Below the pieces are notes generated by a model. The model made no database searches. It was not told the origin of the DNA and worked only from the letters and a program-made list of their open reading frames with translations. Both the position numbers and the translations under genes were made by a program. From positions 1 to 64,000 of the forward strand of contig CALIBQ010000022.1 in NCBI GenBank assembly GCA_938049385.1: a stretch of 64,000 bases of DNA. The letters run 5' to 3'. Each line of letters opens with the position of its first letter. The first letter of the stretch is position 1. Below are positions 1 through 11,562 of this stretch, one piece after another. The DNA comes from an uncultured Anaerolineae bacterium (GTDB taxonomy: Bacteria; Chloroflexota; Anaerolineae; JACIWP01).

Positions 1-2633
1 GTTGGCGTATACGTGGGCAGGACGAACTGCACCGCCAGCGCCGGCCGGTTCGTGATGCCGGCGCTCTCCGAGCTGGCGATGTTGTACTGCACGCCGGCCG
101 GCCCCTCACCGCGCAGGATGACGCCGAAATTGGTCTCGGGATGCGCGACCCACTGGCGCACCATATCGGTGATGTCGAACTCGTACCAGGTGCCGGCGGA
201 CTGCATGGTCTTGGCATCGTTCGGCGGGGAAATATCCTCCCCCAGTGCCCGCGCGCCGGGCTGTGCCCAAGTGCTGTCCGCCGTCGCCAGCACCCAGGTA
301 GCGGTCTTCTCGTCCCAAACGCGCACGATCATATGCGCCGAGGCCGCCATAATGTTGGGGTTGCTCTGGCTGGCGACATACACCCGCAGGGTGGCGCGCT
401 GGACCTGCGCGTCCCTTGGGATAGGACTGCAGTCGAAGCGGAAGAGGCTGGCCATCCAGTCGCCGGAGCGCACCGCCAGGGCGGAGCTGAGGCTGTAATT
501 CTGGTTGGGGGACCAGCCGCTGATGAAGGTATCCTGGGCGCCGGCATAGCCGCCTATACCCTGCCGCAGGATCAGCTCGAAGGGCACGCCCGGGGTCGGG
601 GTGGCCGGCGTTTCGGTGGGCGTGGGGGTGAAGGTGCGGGTCGGCGCCGGCGTGGGTGTGGGAGCTCCGGGGCCAGGCGTAGCCGTCGGCGCCGGCGGCT
701 GGGGTGCCGGCGTCGGGGTGCGCGTGCGAGTCGGAGTAGGCGGGAGCGGTGCTCCAGGCGTGGGGTTGACGCCGGCGCGCCATTCATGCCGCAGGAGCAC
801 CATGTGCAGGTACTCATCCGGCCCATCCTGCATGGAGTTCAGGCGGAAATCGGCGCCGTAGTCCATGTTGTTGGCGAAATAGGCATCCTCCAGGGTGAAG
901 GTGGTGCGCACCCAGCCGACCGCACCGCCGGGCTTCTGGATGATATAGGAGCGAGGCTGGCCGGCCTTGTCCCGGTACTCGAAGGCGATGGAATCACTGC
1001 CGTTGTTCAGGTACCAAAGGGTGACCACCCAGCGGCTGTCCGCCGGGTCGGCGGCAAAGTGATAGCCGTCGTCAATGTCGAAATACATCAGGTATTGGCC
1101 GCCGGCCTGATGGGTTCGCCGGGCATACTTCCCCTCGTAGAAGGGCGGGACGGCGTACACATCCTGGACAAAGACTGTGCGGGCGTTGGGGATGCGGGTG
1201 CCATCGCGGCTGTATTCCATGCGGTACAGGAAGAACTGATGGTCGCGGTGCTGGGCAGTGCAGTTGTCGGTGGGTGTGTCGAACATGACCGTCCAGACAT
1301 CGGGGGTGTTGCGGACGTCTTTGCCCAAATGGTCGAGGGCGAACTGGTTCATCCAGCGCAGTTCGGCGGCGTAAGGGATATCCGGCTCCAGGGCGTCGTA
1401 GCGCCAGACGCCGGCGGGGAACTTATAGAGCCGGCCGTTGGCCCATACCTCCCCCGGCCAGTTGGGGGGGAAGATAATGTCCGCGTGCTTGTCCAGCGCA
1501 TTCAGATAGGACCACCAGGTCTGGAAATAGTCTTTGTTAAAGAACTTGTGGAACGGGGCCAGCCAGCTCCCCCGCTCGAAGGCTACCGGTATCTTCTGCC
1601 AGTGGTCCACTATATTTTGTACCGAACCGTAGACGGTGTACGGGCCGGAGGACCCCATCACTTCACAGGTGAACCAGTTGGCATCCCACTCGTCGAGGGA
1701 ATTGTTCTGGAGGCCCACGCCGCGCTGAAGGCAGTACTGTTCGATAGTGGGCCGCTCCCACAGCTCCTCCCGGTACGGCGGGGTCGAGTACCAGAGGTCG
1801 CATTTGTAGCCGTAGCTGGGGGCTTGCATGATGACCAGCGGCGTCTGATGGAAGGCGTCGGCGTAGGCGGCCACGGTCTCGGTGACGAAGCGGATCCAGT
1901 CACAGCCGGAGAGCCGCCGGCCGTATGTCGGGTCGGTCTGATAGTACCAGTCCTTGATGTTCCCCATGGTATCGTTGCGCTCAGGGTGCATCTCCCCGTA
2001 CAACCCCAGCGCGATCTGCACCAGCACCAGATCGGGATCGCTGTCATAGCGCGCCGCCAGGTCCTTGGTGAAGCGGCGGAAGGCCTTCCAGAGCTGAGGG
2101 TCGCGATAATTGGGCACCTTGATGCCCTGGGGAAAGTTGGCGTTCTGGAAGACCCAGTACGGCGGGGTCATGCGCTTTTCCACCCAGGTCGGGATGCCGT
2201 AGGCGCCGCGGTTCTGGTACAGCAGGACCCGCAGGATCCACTTGTTGCCGTGCGCCTTCTCCTGCGCCACCCAGTTGTCTATCACCGACCAGTCGTACAC
2301 GCCCTCTCCTTGTCCGTTGACCTGGGACCAGAGGATCTCGAGCTGACTGCCAGTGAGCTGAGGGTCGGTGTAGTATCCCTTCAGGTGGTCCCAGTTCTCG
2401 AAGGCATAGAGGCCGGGGACAATTTTCTTCTTGGGGGAGACAGCCTGGGCTTCCGCCGGCGCCGGCGTAGCGCTGGGGGAGGGCGCCGGCAGTGGCGCCG
2501 TCGGCACGCCGCCCTCTTCCTGGATGATGACCCACAGCAGGAGGGCCAGGCACAGGGCCAGCACGCCGGCCACCATGAACAGACCCACCACCCGCCGGTC
2601 CAATCCCCTTCCTGCACGACCGCGTTCAGGCAT
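1..2633 (-). CDS. Large membrane-anchored/secreted protein, 3' end outside window: N-terminal TM/signal, glycoside-hydrolase-like TIM-barrel region, Pro/Thr-rich linker, C-terminal DNRLRE-like beta-sandwich
   Basis: Manual minus-strand translation from ATG at 2633: [38 protein letters not shown]...GLYAFENWDHLKGYYTDPQLTGSQLEILWSQVNGQGEGVYDWSVIDNW...; the same frame gives AQDTFISGWSPNQNYSLSSA near 540. Open at the left edge, so missing from the ORF track. Confidence 0.8.
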   Translation of the reverse strand, partial: MPERGRAGRGLDRRVVGLFMVAGVLALCLALLLWVIIQEEGGVPTAPLPAPSPSATPAPAEAQAVSPKKKIVPGLYAFENWDHLKGYYTDPQLTGSQLEILWSQVNGQGEGVYDWSVIDNWVAQEKAHGNKWILRVLLYQNRGAYGIPTWVEKRMTPPYWVFQNANFPQGIKVPNYRDPQLWKAFRRFTKDLAARYDSDPDLVLVQIALGLYGEMHPERNDTMGNIKDWYYQTDPTYGRRLSGCDWIRFVTETVAAYADAFHQTPLVIMQAPSYGYKCDLWYSTPPYREELWERPTIEQYCLQRGVGLQNNSLDEWDANWFTCEVMGSSGPYTVYGSVQNIVDHWQKIPVAFERGSWLAPFHKFFNKDYFQTWWSYLNALDKHADIIFPPNWPGEVWANGRLYKFPAGVWRYDALEPDIPYAAELRWMNQFALDHLGKDVRNTPDVWTVMFDTPTDNCTAQHRDHQFFLYRMEYSRDGTRIPNARTVFVQDVYAVPPFYEGKYARRTHQAGGQYLMYFDIDDGYHFAADPADSRWVVTLWYLNNGSDSIAFEYRDKAGQPRSYIIQKPGGAVGWVRTTFTLEDAYFANNMDYGADFRLNSMQDGPDEYLHMVLLRHEWRAGVNPTPGAPLPPTPTRTRTPTPAPQPPAPTATPGPGAPTPTPAPTRTFTPTPTETPATPTPGVPFELILRQGIGGYAGAQDTFISGWSPNQNYSLSSALAVRSGDWMASLFRFDCSPIPRDAQVQRATLRVYVASQSNPNIMAASAHMIVRVWDEKTATWVLATADSTWAQPGARALGEDISPPNDAKTMQSAGTWYEFDITDMVRQWVAHPETNFGVILRGEGPAGVQYNIASSESAGITNRPALAVQFVLPTYTP

Positions 2634-2854
2634 CGCCTGTCCCCCGTGTGTGCACCTGCCGCTCACGGTGTGATTTTTGATATCTGCACCCAGTGGACAA
2701 TCTCATCGCCGTCTCCTCGTCATCTCATGGGGAGCCGGGACAGGGGCGCCGGCGGGGGCGGGAACCTAGGATAGGTAGGGGAGATCGTGACAGACTCATG
2801 CATCCTTCTCGCGCTGGGTTGGCGTGATCATGCTTTATGTCATATCCTGCGGGG

Positions 2855-2883
2855 ATTATAGCGGAGCGCCGGCCGTTTGTCAA
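2855..2883 (-). promoter_or_regulatory. Sigma70-type promoter for the 2633 gene
   Basis: Minus strand reads TTGACA-17 nt-TATAAT (perfect consensus). Confidence 0.7.
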
Positions 2884-3008
2884 AGCCGGCGCAGTAGGGG
2901 CTCCGGCCCCTTCCCCGCACATAAGGAAGGGGAAGAACCAGTGGAAAAGCGGAAGCTCGCAGGGGCTTTTCGCCCGGCGCCCGGCATTTCAGTGCCGGAC
3001 GGCGCACA

Positions 3009-5075
3009 TCATGGAGCGCCCCAGGGCAAGCGGAGCGGCAGTGTCAGCCGGCGCATGGCCGAGAGCGGTCGGCTGGCCTGGAAGACCACATGGTAGGAAT
3101 AATGCCCCCAGGCGTTGCCGCCGCAGGCATCAATGACCGGCGGGGTAGTGTTGCTCAGGCCCTGCACCAGGTCGCTGGAGTAGTCGCGCACGCGCGCATC
3201 GCGCGATTCGCTGGCGAACATAGGGAAGTCCAGGTAGCCGGCCGGCTTATACGGGTCCTTGCCGGTGCGCTCGTCGGTGTATGCCCCACCCGGCAGGAAC
3301 AGCCGTAGATAGATATTGTTCAGCCCACTGCCGGCATTGTCCAGCACCCAGATATACAGGTTGTGGTTCATGTGGTTTTCCTCGCAGGAGAGGAAGCGGG
3401 CCGAGGCGGCGACGAAGTCGGGCCAGCTCTGCCGCTCCCGCCAATTGATGACCAGCCGCTGGTGGCCGTTGACGCAGTCGGCTGAGGTGGGGATGCCGGC
3501 GGTTACCGCGACCGACTGCGGCACGTACATCTGGCCGGCGATGGGGGAGATGATCATGCCGGCGGCGTCCACCACCGCGGCCTGCCAGGTGGCGGCCAGC
3601 GGCGCATGGGCCACCAACACTTCCCAATGCCCACCACTGTCGGATGGCGCGGACACGGCTTCGCCCTACTGCGGTGCCCAGACCTTCACCCTCTGGCCGG
3701 CCAGGGGACTGCCGGCGGCATCGCGGATGGTGCCTTCCAGGATGGTGCGTCCGCAGTCCGGATAGCCCACGATGATGCCGTCCGCGGCGAACCGCCAGCC
3801 GGATGGGCTGGTTGGTGTGGGTGTGGGCGAGACGGCCGGCGTGGGCGTGGATGTGGGCGTTGGTCCGCCGGCGGTGGGGGTCGGTGAGGAGGTGGGGGAA
3901 GGCGTGGGGGTCGCCGTAGGGGTGGCGGTGCCGGCCTGCTCCTTCCACACACCGAAGAAAGAGTAATGATGCCGATAGGGCAAGCCGATGCCGCGCAGTT
4001 CGTTGCCATTGAGCGGCGCCCAGCGGTACGGCCCGCTTTGTCCCTGATCCGGGAAGTAGTAGGCGTAAATGGGCTTGTTGGCCCAGCCGCTGGGCTCCGG
4101 CGTCGTCATGTCATAGCCATCGGGCCAGGAGAGCACAAACCCTTTCTTGTCCAGCACGTTGCCCTGGGCGTCCAGACACAGCCCAAAGACGTGATGGTCG
4201 CCGCCGCGTTCCGGGAAGGAGGCGACATCGTACACCCGTGCCCACTCGGGCACATCGGCCCAGGAGCCGTTCACGGTGATGAAGGCGGCGATGAGCTGAT
4301 AGCGCGCCGAGGGGTTCTGCTCCACGGTAACGTTCAGCTCGTTGAGCCGCGGGTCCCAGTACGGGATGGGGCCGCCGGCCGATGGAGTCGGCGTGGCGGT
4401 CGGGGGTCGGGTAGCCGTGGCCGTCGGGGTGGGCGAGGGCGTGGGGAGCGGGTAGTTATGCACGATGAGCGGCAGGAGCGGCCGGGAGGGACGGCTCGCC
4501 GGCCGCAGGTACGCGTCGTCCAGTACGATAGCGGCGGGAGCGCCGGCGCCGCCTTGGTCAACGCGCAGGAAGACCGAGGCCGTGCTCTGAACGGCGGTGA
4601 AGGTAATGGCCACGTGCCGCCAGTCCCCCTCGCGCGTCCAGGCGTTGGACCAGGCGATGATGCCGGCGCTCGGGTCCGTGTCCCCCAGCGGACCGATGCC
4701 GATGAGCGGGGTAATGGGGGCGCCGGTATCTGGCAAAAGCACGTAAAACCCTGCCCGGTAGGTCGTGCCGGGGGTCAGGCCGGCGGCGAGCTGATAGAGG
4801 CCGGCTTGAAAAGACCCGGCGCCGGCCAGCGTCTGGCCGCGGCCGGCGCGACCGTTCCCCTGCCCGAATGTCACCGCGGAGCTTGCTGAGAGGACGAAGG
4901 GGGTCCATCCATTGGCGATGGAGCCGGCGGGATGGGATGAGAAGCCGGCCTCAAAATTGCCGTTGGTCAGCAGGTTGATCCCGCTCTGTGCGGACGCCAG
5001 GCCGCCGATCGCTGTTCCCAGCACCGCCAGCACCCCCACGACTGCCACCAGTCGGGCCCATATGGTACCCTTCAT
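3009..5075 (-). pseudogene. Secreted Pro/Thr-linker protein interrupted by an in-frame TAG (3666-3668): signal peptide, CBM-like domain, PT linkers, carboxypeptidase-regulatory-like domain split by the stop, C-terminal domain; nonsense mutation, error or recoding
   Basis: ORFs 3666..5075 (469 aa) and 3009..3656 (215 aa) are in the same frame; fused read ...GTIRDAAGSPLAGQRVKVWAPQ*GEAVSAPSDSGGHWEVLVAHAPLAATWQAAVVDAAGMIISP... forms one domain across the stop. Confidence 0.7.
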
Positions 5076-5170
5076 CGTCTTCCTCCTCTGCGGCCGAACG
5101 CCTAGTGTTATTATACGTGTTTCGGAGTGCGATGAGGGCCTGTATGACGGGTTGGCCGGCGGGATTAACC

Positions 5171-5213
5171 TAAAAAATAGGACGCTTCTCGAAGTATGCG
5201 GGAGAAGCGTCCT
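5171..5213 (-). terminator. Intrinsic terminator downstream of tpiA
   Basis: 12-bp stem AGGACGCTTCTC/GAGAAGCGTCCT followed on the minus strand by a T-run (ATTTTTTA). Confidence 0.8.
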
Positions 5214-5248
5214 ACTCCTATAGACGTGAAATTGGCGCGTCCGATGCG

Positions 5249-6022
5249 TTAGCCGCCGAATTTCACTTTGGCGGCCAGGCGCACCATCTCGACGAATTCC
5301 TCCGCTTTCAGGCTGGCACCGCCGACCAGGGCGCCGTCAATGTCGGGATGGGCCATGAACTCGCTGATGTTTTTGGCGTTGGTGCTCCCTCCGTACTGGA
5401 TGCGGATGGCCTGGGCGGTGTCCTTATCATACACTGCGGCCAGCGTGCCGCGGATGACCTCGCCGATGACGCGGCCGGCCTGTTCGCCGCTGGCCGCCCG
5501 GCCCGTGCCGATGGCCCAGACCGGTTCATAGGCGATGACGACCTTACGGGCGGAATCGGCGCCCACGCCGGCGAAAGCCGCCCGCACCTGTCCGCTCACC
5601 ACCGCGTCGGTCTCGCCGGCCTCGTTCTGGGCCAGGTTCTCGCCGACGCAGACGATGGGCGTCAGGTCATGGGCCAGCGCCGCCTTGACCTTGCGGTTGA
5701 CGCTTTCATCCGTCTCGCCGAAGTAGGTGCGGCGCTCGGAGTGCCCGATGATAACGTACTGGCACAAGCCCTTCAGCATGAGGGGCGATATTTCCCCCGT
5801 GAAAGCCCCTTTTTCTTCCCAATGCATGTCCTGGGCGCCGAGGCCAATGCCGGTGCCCTGCAGTAGGCCGGCCACCGGGTACAGGCTGACGAAGGGTGGG
5901 CAGACGACGCTCTCCACCTGGGGCACGGCCTGCAGTCCAGGGAGCATGGCGCGCACCAGCTCCAGGGCCTCTTCCACCGTGGTGTGCATCTTCCAGTTGC
6001 CGGCGATGATGGGTTTGCGCAT
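5249..6022 (-). CDS. tpiA: Triosephosphate isomerase
   Basis: MRKPIIAGNWKMHTTVEEAL..., ...IIGHSERRTYFGETDE..., ...AYEPVWAIGTGRAAS..., ...IQYGGSTNAKN... Confidence 0.97.
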   Translation of the reverse strand: MRKPIIAGNWKMHTTVEEALELVRAMLPGLQAVPQVESVVCPPFVSLYPVAGLLQGTGIGLGAQDMHWEEKGAFTGEISPLMLKGLCQYVIIGHSERRTYFGETDESVNRKVKAALAHDLTPIVCVGENLAQNEAGETDAVVSGQVRAAFAGVGADSARKVVIAYEPVWAIGTGRAASGEQAGRVIGEVIRGTLAAVYDKDTAQAIRIQYGGSTNAKNISEFMAHPDIDGALVGGASLKAEEFVEMVRLAAKVKFGG

Positions 6023-6053
6023 CGTTCCAAGCTCCTTTCGCGGGAACGGGTCG

Positions 6054-7226
6054 TCAGCGGTCCAGCAGGGCGGCCACGCCCGGCAGGGTGCGGCCTTCCA
6101 GGAATTCCAGCGAAGCGCCGCCGCCGGTGGAGATATGGGTGATCTGGTAGGCCACGCCGGCCTTCTGGACGGCCGCCACCGAATCCCCGCCGCCCACGAT
6201 GGTGGTCGCCGGCAGGGAGGCCAGCGTCTCGGCGATGGCGAAGGTGCCGGCGGCGAAGTTGGGGAATTCGAACACGCCCATGGGGCCGTTCCACACCACG
6301 GTCTTGGCGTTCGCCAGCTCGGCGCGGAAGGCTTCCACAGTTGCCGGCCCGATGTCCAGCACCCGCCAGCCGGCCGGCACGGCGTCCACCTTCACCACGC
6401 GGCGCTCGGCGTCATTATCGAAGCGGTCGGCGATGACCACATCTACCGGCAGGCGAAGCTTGCCGCCGGCGGCCTGCAGGAGCTCGCGCGCCGTGTCCAG
6501 GCTCTCTTCCTCCACCAAGGAGTCACCCATCTCATAGCCCTGGGCTTTCAGGAAGGTGTTGGCCATGCCGCCGCCGATGAGCAGGCGGTCCACCCGCGAC
6601 AGCAGGTTGCGGATGACACCGATCTTGTCCGAGATTTTCGCCCCGCCCAGGATGGTGATGAAGGGACGTTCAGGTGCCTCCAGGGCCTTGCCCAGGAAGG
6701 TCAGCTCCTTTTCCATGAGGAAGCCGGCCACAGCCGGCAGGTACTGGGCGATGCCGGCGGTGCTGGCGTGGGCGCGATGGGCCGCGCCAAAGGCGTCATT
6801 GACATAGATGTCGCCCAGTTTGGCTAATTGGGCGGCGAAGGCCGGGTCGTTCTTTTCTTCCTCGGGATGAAAGCGCAGGTTCTCCAGCAGGAGCACCTCT
6901 CCTTCCCCCAGGGCCTGCACGGCCGCCTCCACTTCGGGGCCGATGCAGTCGCGCACGTAGCGCACTTCCTTGCCCAGCAGTTCGGAGAGCCGGCGCGCCA
7001 CCGGCTCCAAGCGCAGGTCGTCAGAGGGGCCGCCCTTGGGCCGGCCGAGATGGGACATCAGGATGACGCGCGCCCGATGGTCCATCAGGTAGCGGATGGT
7101 GGGGAGAGCGGCGCGAATGCGGGTATCATCCGTGACCTGCCCCTTTTCCAGGGGCACGTTGAAGTCGACGCGCACCAGCACCCGCTTGCCGGCGACGTCA
7201 ATATCGCGCACCGTCTTTTTGTTCAT
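6054..7226 (-). CDS. pgk: Phosphoglycerate kinase
   Basis: [37 protein letters not shown]...[10 protein letters not shown]...; start moved to 7226, after an AGGAGG-like RBS. Confidence 0.97.
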   Translation of the reverse strand: MNKKTVRDIDVAGKRVLVRVDFNVPLEKGQVTDDTRIRAALPTIRYLMDHRARVILMSHLGRPKGGPSDDLRLEPVARRLSELLGKEVRYVRDCIGPEVEAAVQALGEGEVLLLENLRFHPEEEKNDPAFAAQLAKLGDIYVNDAFGAAHRAHASTAGIAQYLPAVAGFLMEKELTFLGKALEAPERPFITILGGAKISDKIGVIRNLLSRVDRLLIGGGMANTFLKAQGYEMGDSLVEEESLDTARELLQAAGGKLRLPVDVVIADRFDNDAERRVVKVDAVPAGWRVLDIGPATVEAFRAELANAKTVVWNGPMGVFEFPNFAAGTFAIAETLASLPATTIVGGGDSVAAVQKAGVAYQITHISTGGGASLEFLEGRTLPGVAALLDR

Positions 7227-7325
7227 CGTATACCTCCTGTGAAAAAAGCCAGATGCGACCAGAAAAAGGGGGGTGGAGGACACCCGCCGGGCCTCACACC
7301 CCCTCCCAAGCATTGGATGCTGGGC

Positions 7326-8501
<1,176 letters not shown>

Positions 8502-8511
8502 TTACATGAGC

Positions 8512-9075
8512 TTAATCGTCAAACAGGCGCTCCTGGTAGGAAAGGAGCATTTCATAGTCGCCCTTCAGCAACTGGTACAGGCGTGCGTTGTCGATCGCCA
8601 GTGCCGCGAGGTCCGCGATGAGGCTCAGAAACTCGATCTCCTCATCGCTGAACTCCCGCTGTTCCGCGGTATAAACCCGCATGACGCCGATGATCTGCCC
8701 GCGCGTGGCCAGCGGTACCACCAGCACCGAGCGAATGCCCTCCAACTTGGCCCATTCCGGGTACTGAAAGCGCTCGTCCTCGGTGGCGTCCGAGATGATG
8801 ACCGTGTTGCCGCGCAGGACCTGGCGGTCGACGCCGCTCTTGTCCACCTCGACGTCCCCTTTGCGAAGGTACTGCTCGCTGAGGCCGTAGGCGGCGCCGA
8901 AGATGAGCCGCTTGCGGTCCCGGCTCAGCAGGCGGATGGAGCAGGCCTTGGCGTGCATGTGTTCGGCGGTGATTTTCGCCACCCGCTGGAGGACCTCCGG
9001 CAGGTCCAGGCTGGAATTGATGGTGTGTGCGATGTCGTAGAGGGCGTGGTAGTAATCCTTTTCCCGATTGGACAT
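8512..9075 (-). CDS. GAF domain protein
   Basis: LPEVLQRVAKITAEHMHAKACSIRLLSRDRKRLIFGAAYGLSEQYLRKG...RSVLVVPLATRGQIIGVMRVYTAEQREFSDEEIEFLSLIADLAALAIDNARLY. Confidence 0.85.
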   Translation of the reverse strand: MSNREKDYYHALYDIAHTINSSLDLPEVLQRVAKITAEHMHAKACSIRLLSRDRKRLIFGAAYGLSEQYLRKGDVEVDKSGVDRQVLRGNTVIISDATEDERFQYPEWAKLEGIRSVLVVPLATRGQIIGVMRVYTAEQREFSDEEIEFLSLIADLAALAIDNARLYQLLKGDYEMLLSYQERLFDD

Positions 9076-9130
9076 CTTTGTCTCCTTTCCGCAGGAACTG
9101 GGCCGGCGCGGGGAGAGCGCCGGCGGCTTG

Positions 9131-10474
9131 CTAACGCCCCTCGTTCACACCGCTGATGCCCTGCTGTCGTCGCTTGTTAAAGGCCTCGAACAGCGCTCTG
9201 GCGAGCTTCTGTGAGTCGTGCCGCCAGGGCCGTTCGGCGTCCACCAGCTCCGCACTGAGCGGGATATAGTTCGGCGGCAGTGCCTCTCGGATGGTTACCA
9301 TCTGGTAATTGGCGTCCGCCGGCGGTGTGACGGCCTGGCTGTTCACCAGCACATAATCCACCATCCCTGCTCCGACATGCTGTTCCAGCGCGCGCAGATG
9401 GTCTTCCACGGAGAAGCGGTCCGTCTCGCCAGGCTGTGTCGCCACATTGCAGACATATACCTTGAACGCCCGCGAAGCGCGGATGGCACGAGCGATGTCG
9501 GGTACAAGCAGGTTGGGCAGAATGCTGGTATACAGGCTCCCTGGTCCGATGACGATCATGTCGGCGTCCAGGATGGCGCGCACCGCACCTGGGTAGGCCG
9601 GCGGATCATCCGGCTTCAGGTACACCCGGTCAATCGGCCAGCCCTGTTCGGGGATGACCGATTCTCCTTCCACCCGCCGCACCAGCACCTGGTCATCCCG
9701 GGCCACCCGCAAGTCCGCGTACAGGGTGACGTTTTCCAGGGTGGAAGGCATGATCTGTCCCTGGATAGCCAGCACCTTGCCCGACTCGATGATGGCGCGC
9801 TCGAAGTTGCCCGTGATGCCCACCATGGCGGCGATGAACAAGTTGCCGAAGCTGTGGCCGTCCAGGCCGGCGCCGGCGGCGAAGCGGTACTGGAACAGCT
9901 TAGTGATGAGCGCCTCATCGTTGGCCAGGGCCGCCAGACAGTTGCGAAAATCCCCCGGCGGAAGCACTCCCAGCTCCCGGCGCAGGCGGCCGGAGCTTCC
10001 GCCGTCGTCAGCGACGGTAACAATGGCGGTGATGTGCGCCGTGTAGTGCTTCAACCCCCGCAGGAGGGTTGATAAGCCTGTGCCGCCGCCGATGGCCACG
10101 ACTTTGGGGCCGCGCTCCCGCTGGCGTTGGCGGTACAGGACATCCACAATGCTCTCGCCGTTGGGCAGATGAAGGGCGTTCAGCAGTGAACGGTTGAGCT
10201 GGAACACGGCGACAGCGATGGCGCTCAGGCCGGCAAGCCCAAACAAAGCCGCCCTTACCGGGCGGCTGAGAAATTGAAGCGTCAGGTAATAGGCAATCGG
10301 CGGGAAGGTCCAGGTCTGGTAAATATCCCGCAGGATATACGCCAGCCCCAGGCCAATTGCCGCCACGCCGGCCAGCAGTAACAGCAACCAGCGCTTCACG
10401 CGCATGCCAGGCAGCATCCATTTATACAGATCGCTGACCGAGCGCCCCCACCTCATGCGGCCGCGCGCCTCCAC
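9131..10474 (-). CDS. yvcK: YvcK/CofD-family gluconeogenesis factor with N-terminal membrane segments
   Basis: VVAIGGGTGLSTLLRGLKHYTAHITAIVTVADDGGSSGRLRRELGVLPPGDFRNCLAALA, ...IGPGSLYTSILPNLLVPDIARAI. Confidence 0.92.
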   Translation of the reverse strand: MEARGRMRWGRSVSDLYKWMLPGMRVKRWLLLLLAGVAAIGLGLAYILRDIYQTWTFPPIAYYLTLQFLSRPVRAALFGLAGLSAIAVAVFQLNRSLLNALHLPNGESIVDVLYRQRQRERGPKVVAIGGGTGLSTLLRGLKHYTAHITAIVTVADDGGSSGRLRRELGVLPPGDFRNCLAALANDEALITKLFQYRFAAGAGLDGHSFGNLFIAAMVGITGNFERAIIESGKVLAIQGQIMPSTLENVTLYADLRVARDDQVLVRRVEGESVIPEQGWPIDRVYLKPDDPPAYPGAVRAILDADMIVIGPGSLYTSILPNLLVPDIARAIRASRAFKVYVCNVATQPGETDRFSVEDHLRALEQHVGAGMVDYVLVNSQAVTPPADANYQMVTIREALPPNYIPLSAELVDAERPWRHDSQKLARALFEAFNKRRQQGISGVNEGR

Positions 10475-10509
10475 CAGTTGCCCACTGTATTCACTTTTTC
10501 ACCAGCTAT

Positions 10510-10538
10510 ATTATAACCGATTTCTGTCATAAAGTCAA
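10510..10538 (-). promoter_or_regulatory. Sigma70-type promoter upstream of yvcK
   Basis: Minus strand TTGACT-17 nt-TATAAT. Confidence 0.7.
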
Positions 10539-10584
10539 AACAACCCAGGCATAGAGAAAATTATCACAAAGTTGGTGCGATCGC

Positions 10585-11541
10585 TCAAGGGGCCGCCGGC
10601 GTCAGGGCCGGCAGGCTCTGAAGCAGATATCCCAGCTCCACCTTGGCCATGACATAGAGCGTCTGGTCGGTTTTTTCCGCCAGGGCGACCGCCTGTTCGT
10701 AAGCGGCAATGGCTTCGGGATAGCGCCGCAGGCCGGCCAGCGCCCGCCCCAGCATCAAATGCGCCATCGCGGAATCCGGGCGCAGGCGCACCGCCTGGCC
10801 GGCATCGGCCAGCGCCCGTTCAAAGGCGTTGACCTCATTATAATACTGCGCGCGCTCTGTCAAAAATGCGGCCTCGTCCCCTGTCAGGTCCTGGCCGCGG
10901 GCAAAGGCTTCCTGCGCTTTCGCCGCATCCCCGGTGATTTCCGCCAGGACCCCCAGGCGGATGTACCATTCAGGGTTCTGCGGGTCCAGGCGGACGTTTT
11001 CCTCCATCAGGCGAAGGGCTTCCGCCGGCTTCCCCTGTAGGATGGAATCTTGGGCGCGGTTGAGGTTGCGGCTGGTGGCGAGGACCACCGGGTCCGGCCG
11101 GGCGATGAGGTACATAATGACGCCAGCAGTGATCAGCACCACGGCCGCGATGCCGGCCAGCAGTCCCAACCGTTTGAGCCGGCGCCGGCGCTCCTGCGCC
11201 AGCTCTTCATCCAGGAACCACCACCAGGCCTCGCGGGAGGGCGCGCGCTGGGCGCGCAGGGCGGCCAGCCCGCCGACGGCGCGCAGTTCCGCCAGGAAGC
11301 GGGCCTTGCGCCGGCGCAGGGAGGCGTACAGGCTCTCCAGACGCGTTTCCTCCGGACGCAGGTTAATCCCCAGACCCTTCAGCCGGCGGTATTCGGTGTC
11401 GATCTCATCCAGCAGGGTCAGCAGGCGCGCCGCGGAGGCGCCGGCCCCTGGCAGGTTGGCGGTGAGCTTTTCCGCCTCCGTCAGAAGCCCGCGCAGGGCA
11501 TCCGCGGGGGTCTGGGGCGTTTCCCGGACGACAAATTTCAT
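10585..11541 (-). CDS. TPR-repeat membrane protein
   Basis: Central TM (LGLLAGIAAVVLITAGVIMYLIA) then TPR-like repeats (LNRAQDSILQGKPAEALRLMEENVRLDPQNPEWYIRLGVLAEITGDAAKAQEAF...). Confidence 0.75.
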   Translation of the reverse strand: MKFVVRETPQTPADALRGLLTEAEKLTANLPGAGASAARLLTLLDEIDTEYRRLKGLGINLRPEETRLESLYASLRRRKARFLAELRAVGGLAALRAQRAPSREAWWWFLDEELAQERRRRLKRLGLLAGIAAVVLITAGVIMYLIARPDPVVLATSRNLNRAQDSILQGKPAEALRLMEENVRLDPQNPEWYIRLGVLAEITGDAAKAQEAFARGQDLTGDEAAFLTERAQYYNEVNAFERALADAGQAVRLRPDSAMAHLMLGRALAGLRRYPEAIAAYEQAVALAEKTDQTLYVMAKVELGYLLQSLPALTPAAP

Positions 11542-11562
11542 GCTGACCTCGTGATTCCCATG

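Noticed and set aside
141-2774. 877-aa plus-strand ORF
   Set aside because: Antisense mirror of the real minus-strand gene (clear TM, GH-like and DNRLRE-like sequence); low-complexity Gly/Arg composition and no recognisable domains.
3666-3668. UAG as pyrrolysine, suggested by MttB homologs in the same window
   Set aside because: Both MttB-like genes are uninterrupted non-Pyl types, no pyl genes are visible, and the host gene is a structural secreted protein; a nonsense change is simpler. Kept only as an alternative to test.
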